Shown: one piece after another, positions 1 to 5,911 of the stretch
Layout: every line of letters starts with the position of its first letter
How positions within the stretch are numbered: the stretch's first letter is position 1
Assembly: GCA_913055135.1 (NCBI GenBank)
Contig: CAJXJV010000051.1
Location: 1-8,327, forward strand
Length of the DNA stretch: 8,327 nt
From: an uncultured Desulfurobacterium sp.
GTDB lineage: Bacteria > Aquificota > Aquificia > Desulfurobacteriales > Desulfurobacteriaceae
Direction: 5' to 3'
Program-made: the position numbers and the translations under genes
Notes under the pieces: generated by a model
What the model was told of the DNA's origin: nothing
Databases searched by the model: none
The model's input: only the letters and a program-made list of their open reading frames with translations

Positions 1-377
1 TTTTCAAAAAGGTTTATTAGAAAATCAAAGCTTTTTTCAGACGGTTTAAAACTCTTTGGGAATTGTGCAAGTAAGGAGTAAAGATTCTCTCCCAGGATTT
101 CCTTAATCATGAAGAATGGAGAAACATTCTTGTCAGTTAACTGTTTATAGTGGGTTATTCCTCTATAGAGCTTGAAAATATAGGTGAGCTCTGGAGCTCT
201 CTTTTTGTAATTCTTGATTGAGGACCTGACCGGCAATCTGTAGAAAGTGGAATTTATCTCCAATGCATTAAAGTGTTCTGCATAGTACTCAAGCCACTTA
301 GATGGTGGAAGTTCAAAGGGGTAGAAGATGCCCTTCCACCCCCAGTACATAAAACCGCTTGTTCCGATGAAAATCAT
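1..377 (-). CDS. DUF72 (YecE-like) family protein, 5' half only, runs off the left edge
   Basis: This minus-strand reading frame opens with ATG at 377-375 and stays open for 125 codons to the window edge, so only the N-terminal half is present; family members are usually about 240-300 residues. The translation starts MIFIGTSGFMYWGWKG, continues with a segment reading SKWLEYYAEHFNALEINSTF, and then YRLP. This is the characteristic N-terminus of the DUF72 family (YecE of E. coli), a TIM-barrel-like fold of undetermined biochemical function. The start is fixed by an ATGA overlap with the stop of the upstream flavoprotein gene (shared bases 374-377). That points to translational coupling, and only a weak purine-rich stretch serves as ribosome binding site. 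It is the last visible gene of the minus-strand operon. The family assignment is from recognition of the motif; I infer no substrate. Confidence 0.85.
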   Translation of the reverse strand, partial: MIFIGTSGFMYWGWKGIFYPFELPPSKWLEYYAEHFNALEINSTFYRLPVRSSIKNYKKRAPELTYIFKLYRGITHYKQLTDKNVSPFFMIKEILGENLYSLLAQFPKSFKPSEKSFDFLINLFE

Positions 378-958
378 CTCTTTTCTTTGATAAGGTTTAA
401 AACTTCCCTCACTCTCCTTCCAACGCTCCTTGCTGTCTGGAGTCCCCATTCGTCTATTTCAAATGTGTTATCGACCTGCTTTGCAACAGCAGCACCTCCA
501 AAGTGAGCGGTTGGATCTGAGTCTGCCACTAAGATCATTCCGTGAATAAGAGCCCAGGAGTGAATTGCTTGAAGAGTGTGTTCCTGTCCTCCGTGTTTTG
601 TTGCACCTACAGCTATTGCTGCACAAATCTTATCCTTTAGATCCCAGTTTACCCTCAGTGTTCTTGACCTGTCAAAGAGAGTCTTTAACATTCCCGTGAT
701 TGAACCAAAATAGACAGGAGAACCAACAATTATTGCGTCGGCTTCTTTCATCTTTGCTGCAATTTCTTCGTAACCGTCCTTCACGATGCATATACCGCCA
801 TTTTTCTTGCAGGCGTTACAGACCTTGCAGTACTCCAGAACATAGTCGGAAAGAGAAACTATTTCCGTTTCAAAATCCTGGAGCTCCTTTAAAGCTTCTT
901 CAAGGAGAATTAGAGTTGAACCTTTCCTATGGGATCCGTTAATGGCAAGGACTTTCAT
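374..958 (-). CDS. Flavodoxin-fold iron-sulfur flavoprotein (NADPH-dependent FMN reductase family, Isf-like)
   Basis: A 194-residue cytoplasmic protein of the NADPH-dependent FMN reductase/flavodoxin-like fold. It opens with MKVLAINGSHRKGST, where GSHRKGST (8-15) is the expected FMN-phosphate loop. A second FMN-contacting segment, GSPVYFGSITG, lies at 79-89, followed by the helix LKTLFDR. GATKHGGQ (118-125) occupies the position of the third flavin loop. Between strands 2 and 3 are four cysteines, C44, C47, C50 and C57 (CX2CX2CX6C). This matches the compact cluster-binding motif of archaeal-type iron-sulfur flavoproteins (Isf), so a [4Fe-4S] cluster plus FMN is likely. The role is probably electron transfer or reduction of quinones, O2 or peroxide; the partner is unknown. 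A strong Shine-Dalgarno GGAGGTG lies 4 bases before the ATG. It follows the histidine kinase by 35 bases and overlaps the DUF72 gene by 4. Family confidence is high; physiological role is open. Confidence 0.85.
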   Translation of the reverse strand: MKVLAINGSHRKGSTLILLEEALKELQDFETEIVSLSDYVLEYCKVCNACKKNGGICIVKDGYEEIAAKMKEADAIIVGSPVYFGSITGMLKTLFDRSRTLRVNWDLKDKICAAIAVGATKHGGQEHTLQAIHSWALIHGMILVADSDPTAHFGGAAVAKQVDNTFEIDEWGLQTARSVGRRVREVLNLIKEKR

Positions 959-962
959 CTTT

Positions 963-969
963 CACCTCC
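963..969 (-). promoter_or_regulatory. Strong Shine-Dalgarno of the flavoprotein gene
   Basis: GGAGGTG on the minus strand, 4 bases before the ATG at 958. It lies in the 35-base gap after the kinase gene, so this cistron can load ribosomes independently. It supports the chosen start. Confidence 0.8.
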
Positions 970-993
970 GAAATTAGAATTGGAAAATTTTAA

Positions 994-2943
994 CTAAACA
1001 GGAAGCTCAATAACAAAAGTGTTTCTATCAACCGTGTAGATCTTCCCTCCGTGATCTTCAACTATCTTTTTGACTATTGATAGTCCCAGTCCCCAACCTT
1101 CTTCTTTTGTTGAGACATAAGGAGCAAAAAGTTTGTCCGCTATCTCCTCAGGAATTCCGGGTCCGTCATCTCTGAATACAATAAAAACCTTACCATCCCT
1201 GGTCGTTGTGGAAACGTTGAATTCAGTAGCTCCTGCTTCAATGCTGTTATCTATAAGATTTGTGAAAACTTCTCTCATAAGACTTCTGTCAACAGGAATC
1301 TGGGGAATGTCCTCAAGATTGAAGTTTATTTTAATCTTGTTTTCATAAGGTTCGATTGTACTTCTTATCAATTCATTGATATCTGTAATCTTCTTCTCAG
1401 GAAGAGGTAGTCTTGCAAATCTTCTGAACTCATCTATAAGACGCTTTATAACCTCTACTTCAGCAAGTATCGAATCTACAGCTTTATCAATAATTTCTTC
1501 AATTTGAGGATTTCCTTTCCTGAATTGCCGTCTTATCCTCTCAGCGTTTAACGTAATCGGGGTAAGTGGATTTTTGATTTCATGGGCGATTCTCCTTGCC
1601 ACCTCTTTCCACGCTTGAGCTTTCTGAGCTTTAACTAAGTCTGTAACATCCTCCACAATCAGGATTCTGTCAGAAATTTCAGGAGAAACTATAAGTTCAA
1701 CTGCAAGAAACTTTTCACTGCCGCCTATTTCCTCTCTGACTTCTGTCTTCCTGATTCCAGACTCTATCATCTGTTCCACTGCCTTTTTAAGTTCCGGGTA
1801 TTGGGAAAGGAGATTCCAGACGGAATTCCCTTTGTTCTTGTTGGAAAGTCCAAAAAGTCTCTTTGCCGATTGGTTGCACGAAACTATAACTCCTTCATGG
1901 TTAAACGTTATGATAGCCGGAGAGATATTGTTGAGGATTTTCTCCATATATCGGCGGCTCTCTTCGAGGGATCGTTTGAGAGCTCTCAACTGCTCAACCA
2001 TATAATTGAACGCTGTTATAACGTGTTTGAGCTCGTCTGAAGCTTCTTCCTCCACCTTTACGTTAAGATCGCCCTTAGAGATCTTCTGAGTTGCTCTGTA
2101 GAGAGCTTCAATGGGAATTGTTATTCTCTTTTCAAAGTACCTTGCAAACCATAGAGCTCCGAAGAGAACAGCAAGCCCCATTATTCCAAAGGCTAAAGTG
2201 TAGAGAGTTTTTATCGGAGTCTGATAGGTTACAAGTGTTTCATAGTTGGTACGGAGCTCTTTTATTTTTGTGATATTTTTTACTAAGGTTTCTGGTAATC
2301 TTTTTGAAACACAGTAGATATGATTTGAATTTTTCTGACAGACGATTATCTCTCTGCTTTTCTTATCTATGTAGGAGTAACTATTAAATTTCCTTAAAGC
2401 CTCTATCTCCTCTTTAGAAATTGGTATATTTCCAACCCTGACTAATTTTCCATTGGCTCTAAGAAATCCATCTATTCCGTAAACTTTCAGTGTATGAGAC
2501 GTGACTCTTCTATGGGAAAGCTGATTAATCTTTCTCTTCAGGTCATCTGCTATGAATTTGATAAATTGATCGGAAGTCTCTTCTGAGATTCCTACAATTC
2601 TCTTTACCTGAATCCTCAAAAGCCTGTCAAGACCTTTATTTACAACGCCACTTGAGAGGAAAATTGTAAAAAGTGCGGGTCCAAAAATTAAGAGAACAAA
2701 AGCGGTAAAAATTTTGAGCCTCAAGTTTGTTTTAAAGTGGGGGAAAAAGAAGAGAACCAGATTTCTGATAAAAATTGCAAAGAGAACTGTCAGCAGTATC
2801 AGTATAAAGATAAAAAGAATGTGAAAAACGGGGTTGTTAAGGTAGAACTCCCCCGAAAAGGAGGAGATAGAGCTAATTCCAAAGTAACCTATAAGAACAA
2901 TCCCCAGAAAGAGAAGGAAAATCTTAATAGCTTTTCTAAACAC
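994..2943 (-). CDS. NtrY-like membrane sensor histidine kinase (HAMP-PAS-HisKA-HATPase)
   Basis: A 649-residue inner-membrane two-component sensor. Three hydrophobic segments lie near the N-terminus (about 7-24, 40-66, 78-98), followed by an extracytoplasmic region (about 99-244) and a fourth membrane segment (about 246-267). This is the NtrY topology. The cytoplasmic part has HAMP (about 268-320), PAS (about 330-440, with ILNNISPAIITFNHEGVI), HisKA with phospho-acceptor H454 in RRIAHEIKNPLTPI, and a HATPase_c domain. The ATPase shows N-box N562/N566, G1 box DDGPGI (592-597), F-box FAPYVSTKE (606-614) and G2 box GWGLGL (616-621), so all catalytic elements look intact. The start is GTG at 2943: the codon just upstream in frame is TAG, so no longer start exists. 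It overlaps the nnr stop by 8 bases and depends on coupling, since no good ribosome site is visible. NtrY normally pairs with the regulator NtrX in nitrogen or redox control. No regulator is encoded in this window, so signal and target are unknown. Confidence 0.9.
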   Translation of the reverse strand: MFRKAIKIFLLFLGIVLIGYFGISSISSFSGEFYLNNPVFHILFIFILILLTVLFAIFIRNLVLFFFPHFKTNLRLKIFTAFVLLIFGPALFTIFLSSGVVNKGLDRLLRIQVKRIVGISEETSDQFIKFIADDLKRKINQLSHRRVTSHTLKVYGIDGFLRANGKLVRVGNIPISKEEIEALRKFNSYSYIDKKSREIIVCQKNSNHIYCVSKRLPETLVKNITKIKELRTNYETLVTYQTPIKTLYTLAFGIMGLAVLFGALWFARYFEKRITIPIEALYRATQKISKGDLNVKVEEEASDELKHVITAFNYMVEQLRALKRSLEESRRYMEKILNNISPAIITFNHEGVIVSCNQSAKRLFGLSNKNKGNSVWNLLSQYPELKKAVEQMIESGIRKTEVREEIGGSEKFLAVELIVSPEISDRILIVEDVTDLVKAQKAQAWKEVARRIAHEIKNPLTPITLNAERIRRQFRKGNPQIEEIIDKAVDSILAEVEVIKRLIDEFRRFARLPLPEKKITDINELIRSTIEPYENKIKINFNLEDIPQIPVDRSLMREVFTNLIDNSIEAGATEFNVSTTTRDGKVFIVFRDDGPGIPEEIADKLFAPYVSTKEEGWGLGLSIVKKIVEDHGGKIYTVDRNTFVIELPV

Positions 2944-4549
2944 CTACTATCTCTCTCATATTTGTTACAAATGGCTCTCTGTGCTTTGCAGGATTAATTT
3001 CTCTTTCCTTTATTTTCTTAACTGCTTCGGGAAGAAAGTCTATAATGTCACAGGCTTTTAGTGATTCCTGGCTTAGTTCTTTAGCTCCAATGTCTCCAGC
3101 TAAGGCGTGCAAAAATACTCCAAATTTGGCTGCATCCTCAGCTTCTACTCCCATTCCGAGAAGAGCTCCAATAATCCCGGAAAGAACGTCTCCTGTTCCT
3201 GCTGTAGCCATTCCAGGATTTCCTATAACGTTTATGTAAACCTTACCATCTGGTGTTGCTACAACGGTTCTTCCGCTTTTGAGAACAACTGTTACACCAA
3301 ACTTCTGGGCAAACTCCTTAGCTTTTTCATGTGGAGATTTGAGTATCTCTTCCTTTGAAAGTCCTGTAAGTCTTGAAAATTCCCCGATGTGGGGGGTAAT
3401 GATTATCTCCTGTTTCTTAGTTTTAAGTATCTCAGGAGCTTCAGCAATAGCATTAATACCATCTGCGTCGATTACAAGGGGTCTGGTTACTTCCTTTATG
3501 ACTTTGCGGGCAAATTCAAAGGTTTCTGGTTCATTTCCAAGACCGGGTCCCAGAATAACTGCTGAGAATTTCCCTTTTTCAACAGTTTCAACAACTCTGT
3601 CGAGAGTGTCTATTCCAAAATATCCTCTACCGGCATCAGGAATAGGAATTGACATGGTTTCTGTCAATTTAACTTCAAATATTGTGTTAAGTGAGGCTGG
3701 AACTATAACTGTTGAAAGTCCAGCACCTGTCCTTAAAGCTGCTTCCGCAGTCATACACGGAGCTCCCGTCTTTCCAGCCGAACCTCCAATAACTGCAACA
3801 TGACCATACGTGTATTTATGGCTCATTATCTCCCTGATTGGATAGGTAAAAGCGACTTCATCAAAAGTCAGTATGTACCTCTGAGGACCTAAAAGGAAAG
3901 GAATATCTTCTGGAATTGAGATATCGACAACAAATAGCTCCCCGACATAGTAGCAGGCAGGAGGCATTATGTGGGCAATCTTAGGGAAACCGAAGGTAAC
4001 CGTGATATTAGCTATAATGTGAGTGCCTATTATCTCTCCAGTATCTGAAGAAAGTCCCGATGGAATGTCAACAGAGACAACAGTTTTATTTGCTTTGTTT
4101 ATTACTTCAATCAGATCTCTATAAAAGCCTTCGACAGGTTTTGAAAGACCTGTTCCAAATATCGCATCGACAACAAAATCTGCCTCTTTCAGAAGAGAGT
4201 AAAATTCAACAAGCCTTGTGGAATCCTTTACAACGTGAACCGGGACTGGAAGCCTTGAAAGAACTTCTGCATTTGTTCTCGCATCTCCCTTCAGTTCCTC
4301 TATCTCAGCAGTCAGGACAACTTCAACGTCGTATCCCAGATTGTAGAGATTTCTCGCTATTGCCAATCCATCTCCACCGTTGTTACCCTTACCGCATACA
4401 ACAACTACAGAGTTTCCTTCGACTTTATCGTAAATTACAGATACGACACCCCTTGCAGCGTTTTCCATCAGGACAATACCTGGTATCCCAAGAACTTCAA
4501 TAGTTTCCCTATCAAGGTTCCTCATCTCCTCCGCTGTTGTTACCCTCAT
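2936..4549 (-). CDS. nnr: Bifunctional NAD(P)H-hydrate epimerase / ADP-dependent NAD(P)H-hydrate dehydratase
   Basis: A 537-residue metabolite-repair enzyme. Its N-terminal YjeF_N half epimerises R- and S-forms of hydrated NADH/NADPH, and its C-terminal YjeF_C half (ribokinase-like) dehydrates the S-form with ADP, restoring usable cofactor. In the epimerase half I see N30 in MENAARG, the nucleotide loop GKGNNGGDG (53-61), catalytic-type D128 in VDAIFGTGL and DIPSG (161-165). In the dehydratase half I see HKYTYGHVAVIGGSAGKTG (from 244), LGPGLG (333-338), DADGINA (361-367), TPHIGEF (385-391) and the GTGD motif (451-454) with the catalytic Asp. Both halves therefore look active. About 25 residues follow the last conserved helix as a basic tail. 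Shine-Dalgarno AGGAGGG lies 4 bases upstream of the ATG, within the 18-base gap after def; the 3' end overlaps the kinase start by 8 bases. Confidence 0.96.
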   Translation of the reverse strand: MRVTTAEEMRNLDRETIEVLGIPGIVLMENAARGVVSVIYDKVEGNSVVVVCGKGNNGGDGLAIARNLYNLGYDVEVVLTAEIEELKGDARTNAEVLSRLPVPVHVVKDSTRLVEFYSLLKEADFVVDAIFGTGLSKPVEGFYRDLIEVINKANKTVVSVDIPSGLSSDTGEIIGTHIIANITVTFGFPKIAHIMPPACYYVGELFVVDISIPEDIPFLLGPQRYILTFDEVAFTYPIREIMSHKYTYGHVAVIGGSAGKTGAPCMTAEAALRTGAGLSTVIVPASLNTIFEVKLTETMSIPIPDAGRGYFGIDTLDRVVETVEKGKFSAVILGPGLGNEPETFEFARKVIKEVTRPLVIDADGINAIAEAPEILKTKKQEIIITPHIGEFSRLTGLSKEEILKSPHEKAKEFAQKFGVTVVLKSGRTVVATPDGKVYINVIGNPGMATAGTGDVLSGIIGALLGMGVEAEDAAKFGVFLHALAGDIGAKELSQESLKACDIIDFLPEAVKKIKEREINPAKHREPFVTNMREIVGV

Positions 4550-4553
4550 CTCT

Positions 4554-4560
4554 CCCTCCT
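4554..4560 (-). promoter_or_regulatory. Strong Shine-Dalgarno of nnr
   Basis: AGGAGGG on the minus strand, 4 bases before the nnr ATG at 4549, in the 18-base gap after the def stop. It fixes the nnr start and suggests independent translation initiation within the operon. Confidence 0.75.
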
Positions 4561-4567
4561 CATTCGG

Positions 4568-5101
4568 TTACTTCTTTACTGCCATTTTCCTCTCGTAGTT
4601 TCTTTTAAGTTTTTTGTACTTTTCAAGTGCAAGCCTCTTCTGAAGTGGTGAAAGCCTGTCTATAAAAACAATCCCGTTAAGATGGTCAATTTCATGCTGA
4701 AATGCTCTTGCAAGGAGCCCTTCTCCCTCTATTGTGAACTCTTCACCATCAAGGTTCTGAGCTTTAACCTTTGCGTATGCAGCTCTTTTCACCTTCTTGT
4801 AGAGTCCAGGGAGGGAGAGGCATCCTTCCTCTTTTATCTCTTCTCCTTCAAGGGTAACTATCTCAGGGTTTATGAGAACAATCTGTTCTTTTCCCTGATT
4901 CTCCTTCCCGGAATGTAGGTCAATGATAACTATCCTTTTCAAAATTCCCACCTGATTTGCGGCAAGTCCAACACCACCCCTTTTGTACATTGTTTCAAAC
5001 ATGTCGTTAACGATCTGTCTGATCTCTTCGTTAAAATCTGTTACGGTTTCAGCTTTTTTCTTTAAGACTTCATCTGGATAGATACGTATCTCTCTAACCA
5101 T
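4568..5101 (-). CDS. def: Peptide deformylase
   Basis: A 177-residue cytoplasmic metalloenzyme that removes the formyl group from the initiator methionine of new polypeptides, normally with Fe2+ or another divalent metal. All three family motifs are present and in order: GVGLAANQ (43-50, with oxyanion-hole Q50), EGCLS (92-96, metal ligand C94) and QHEIDH (135-140, metal ligands H136 and H140, catalytic E137). The N-terminus REIRIYPDEVLKKKA is typical, and the length is normal for the family. The Lys-rich C-terminal helix (about 152-177) is common in bacterial forms. The ATG overlaps the end of the upstream TIM-barrel gene by 8 bases, and its AGGAGG site lies inside that gene. The frequent partner fmt (Met-tRNA formyltransferase) is not in the window. 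Cotranscription with nnr is inferred from the 18-base gap. Confidence 0.97.
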   Translation of the reverse strand: MVREIRIYPDEVLKKKAETVTDFNEEIRQIVNDMFETMYKRGGVGLAANQVGILKRIVIIDLHSGKENQGKEQIVLINPEIVTLEGEEIKEEGCLSLPGLYKKVKRAAYAKVKAQNLDGEEFTIEGEGLLARAFQHEIDHLNGIVFIDRLSPLQKRLALEKYKKLKRNYERKMAVKK

Positions 5102-5852
5102 TCATCATCCTCCTTGCTACTTTTAAACTCTCTTCTACCTCTTCAGGTCTTTTATTCTCAAGGTTAAATATATAGTTATCAGGAATCTTTTTTAACAGTT
5201 TGAAGAAACTGTCAAAATCAAAAGTTCCACTTCCAATTATTCCATGCTCATCTTTTTCCCCGTTGTTATCGTGGACGTGAAACTCAAAAATTCTACCTTT
5301 GAATTTCTCAATCCAGACCTCTAAAGGTTCTTTCGAAAAGAGGTTGAGATGCCCGATGTCTATGCATACCCCAACGTTTTCGGGAAGTTGCTCAAGAAGT
5401 CTTTCAAGGTGGTCTGGAACTTCATCAAAGACATTTTCAAGTGCAACTTTGCAAGTAGTTTTCTCTGCTACGTATTTAAATGTTTCAACAGTGATCCTAA
5501 GCCATGTGTCGTAAATCGGGTAAGTTTTAGCCGGGTGAAAACCGGTATGGAAAACAATGGTTTCAGCCTCTAATACCTTTGCTGCGATGAGAGTTTCCTC
5601 GAATCTTTTCCTTGTAGCTTTTAGAATGTAGCTGTCAGTAGCTCCTGGATTCAGATCTAAAAAAGGACCATGAACTGTTATAGGTTTTGTTCCTGCTAAC
5701 TTACGCAATTTCCCGTACTCTTTTAAGTTAAAAGAGTCAAGGATTTTAGATGTTAGCTGGAGCTCTACTCCAATGCCTAACTCAATTACCCTTCTGGCGG
5801 CGTCAAACCCCTTAACCAGTTCTCTACCTGATACGTGACCCACAATCCTCAT
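5094..5852 (-). CDS. Sugar phosphate isomerase/epimerase-like TIM-barrel protein (AP endonuclease 2 superfamily)
   Basis: A 252-residue cytoplasmic TIM-barrel protein of the xylose isomerase-like/AP endonuclease 2 superfamily. Likely metal-binding and active-site positions follow the barrel order: E30 (GVELQL), H61 (VHGPF), H102 (FHTGFH), E139 (ALEN), D165 and H168 (CIDIGH), H192/H194 (FHVHDN), D201/H203 (DEHGIIGSGTFDF) and E232 (LEN). The HVHDNxG...H..IGSGTFDF arrangement resembles the sugar phosphate isomerase/epimerase subgroup more than canonical endonuclease IV, which is usually longer (about 280 residues). The substrate cannot be named from sequence. It is the first gene of the minus-strand operon. 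Its ATG is preceded by GGAG (5861-5858) with a 5-base spacer, and its stop TAG overlaps the def start by 8 bases. An endonuclease IV-like DNA-repair role is less likely but not excluded. Confidence 0.82.
   Translation of the reverse strand: MRIVGHVSGRELVKGFDAARRVIELGIGVELQLTSKILDSFNLKEYGKLRKLAGTKPITVHGPFLDLNPGATDSYILKATRKRFEETLIAAKVLEAETIVFHTGFHPAKTYPIYDTWLRITVETFKYVAEKTTCKVALENVFDEVPDHLERLLEQLPENVGVCIDIGHLNLFSKEPLEVWIEKFKGRIFEFHVHDNNGEKDEHGIIGSGTFDFDSFFKLLKKIPDNYIFNLENKRPEEVEESLKVARRMMNG
5109..5114 (-). promoter_or_regulatory. Shine-Dalgarno of def embedded in the preceding gene
   Basis: AGGAGG on the minus strand, 7 bases before the def ATG at 5101. It also encodes the Arg-Arg pair near the C-terminus of the TIM-barrel protein. 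The two ATG codons between it and 5101 are in the other frame (the Met-Met of the upstream protein), so 5101 is the supported def start. Confidence 0.75.
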
Positions 5853-5911
5853 TTCAGCTCCATCATTTTATTGTAGAATTTGAATAGAGTTCAAGCTATT
5901 CCGGAGGGCAA
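5853..5911. promoter_or_regulatory. Divergent promoter spacer between the minus-strand operon and the barrel gene
   Basis: This 59-base AT-rich spacer is the only place from which both transcription units can start. On the plus strand TAGAAT (5874-5879) resembles a -10 box placed to give a leader of about 25 bases, but no good -35 lies at the right distance. On the minus strand TACAAT (5875-5870) occupies nearly the same bases, again without a convincing -35. The two -10-like hexamers overlap, so the two promoters may compete. A small inverted repeat TTGAA-N5-TTCAA (5880-5894) lies next to them, where it could act as an operator. The location is solid by elimination; the exact boxes are weak guesses. 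Confidence 0.4.
5903..5908 (+). promoter_or_regulatory. Shine-Dalgarno of the barrel gene
   Basis: GGAGGG ends 3 bases before the ATG at 5912. Together with the clean signal peptide that follows, it fixes the start of the outer-membrane protein. Confidence 0.75.

Noticed and set aside
273..506. Plus-strand open frame at the DUF72/flavoprotein junction
   Set aside because: It runs across two well-supported minus-strand genes and shows no motif.
3279..3803. Plus-strand open frame of 174 codons
   Set aside because: It lies wholly antisense to the dehydratase half of nnr, which is a clear conserved enzyme. The translation has no domain and looks like low-complexity Ser/Pro shadow.
4060..4503. 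Plus-strand open frame of 147 codons
   Set aside because: It is antisense to the epimerase half of nnr; its Gln/Leu/Arg-rich translation is typical of a shadow frame and it has no supported start.
5094..5852. Endonuclease IV (nfo) assignment for the TIM-barrel gene
   Set aside because: The superfamily metal ligands are present, but length and the HVHDN...IGSGTFDF arrangement fit the sugar phosphate isomerase/epimerase group better, and no other DNA-repair gene is nearby.
5865..5894. Minus-strand promoter TTGAAC-N18-TAAAAT for the operon
   Set aside because: The boxes fit moderately, but the implied start point falls inside the Shine-Dalgarno of the first gene, leaving almost no leader.
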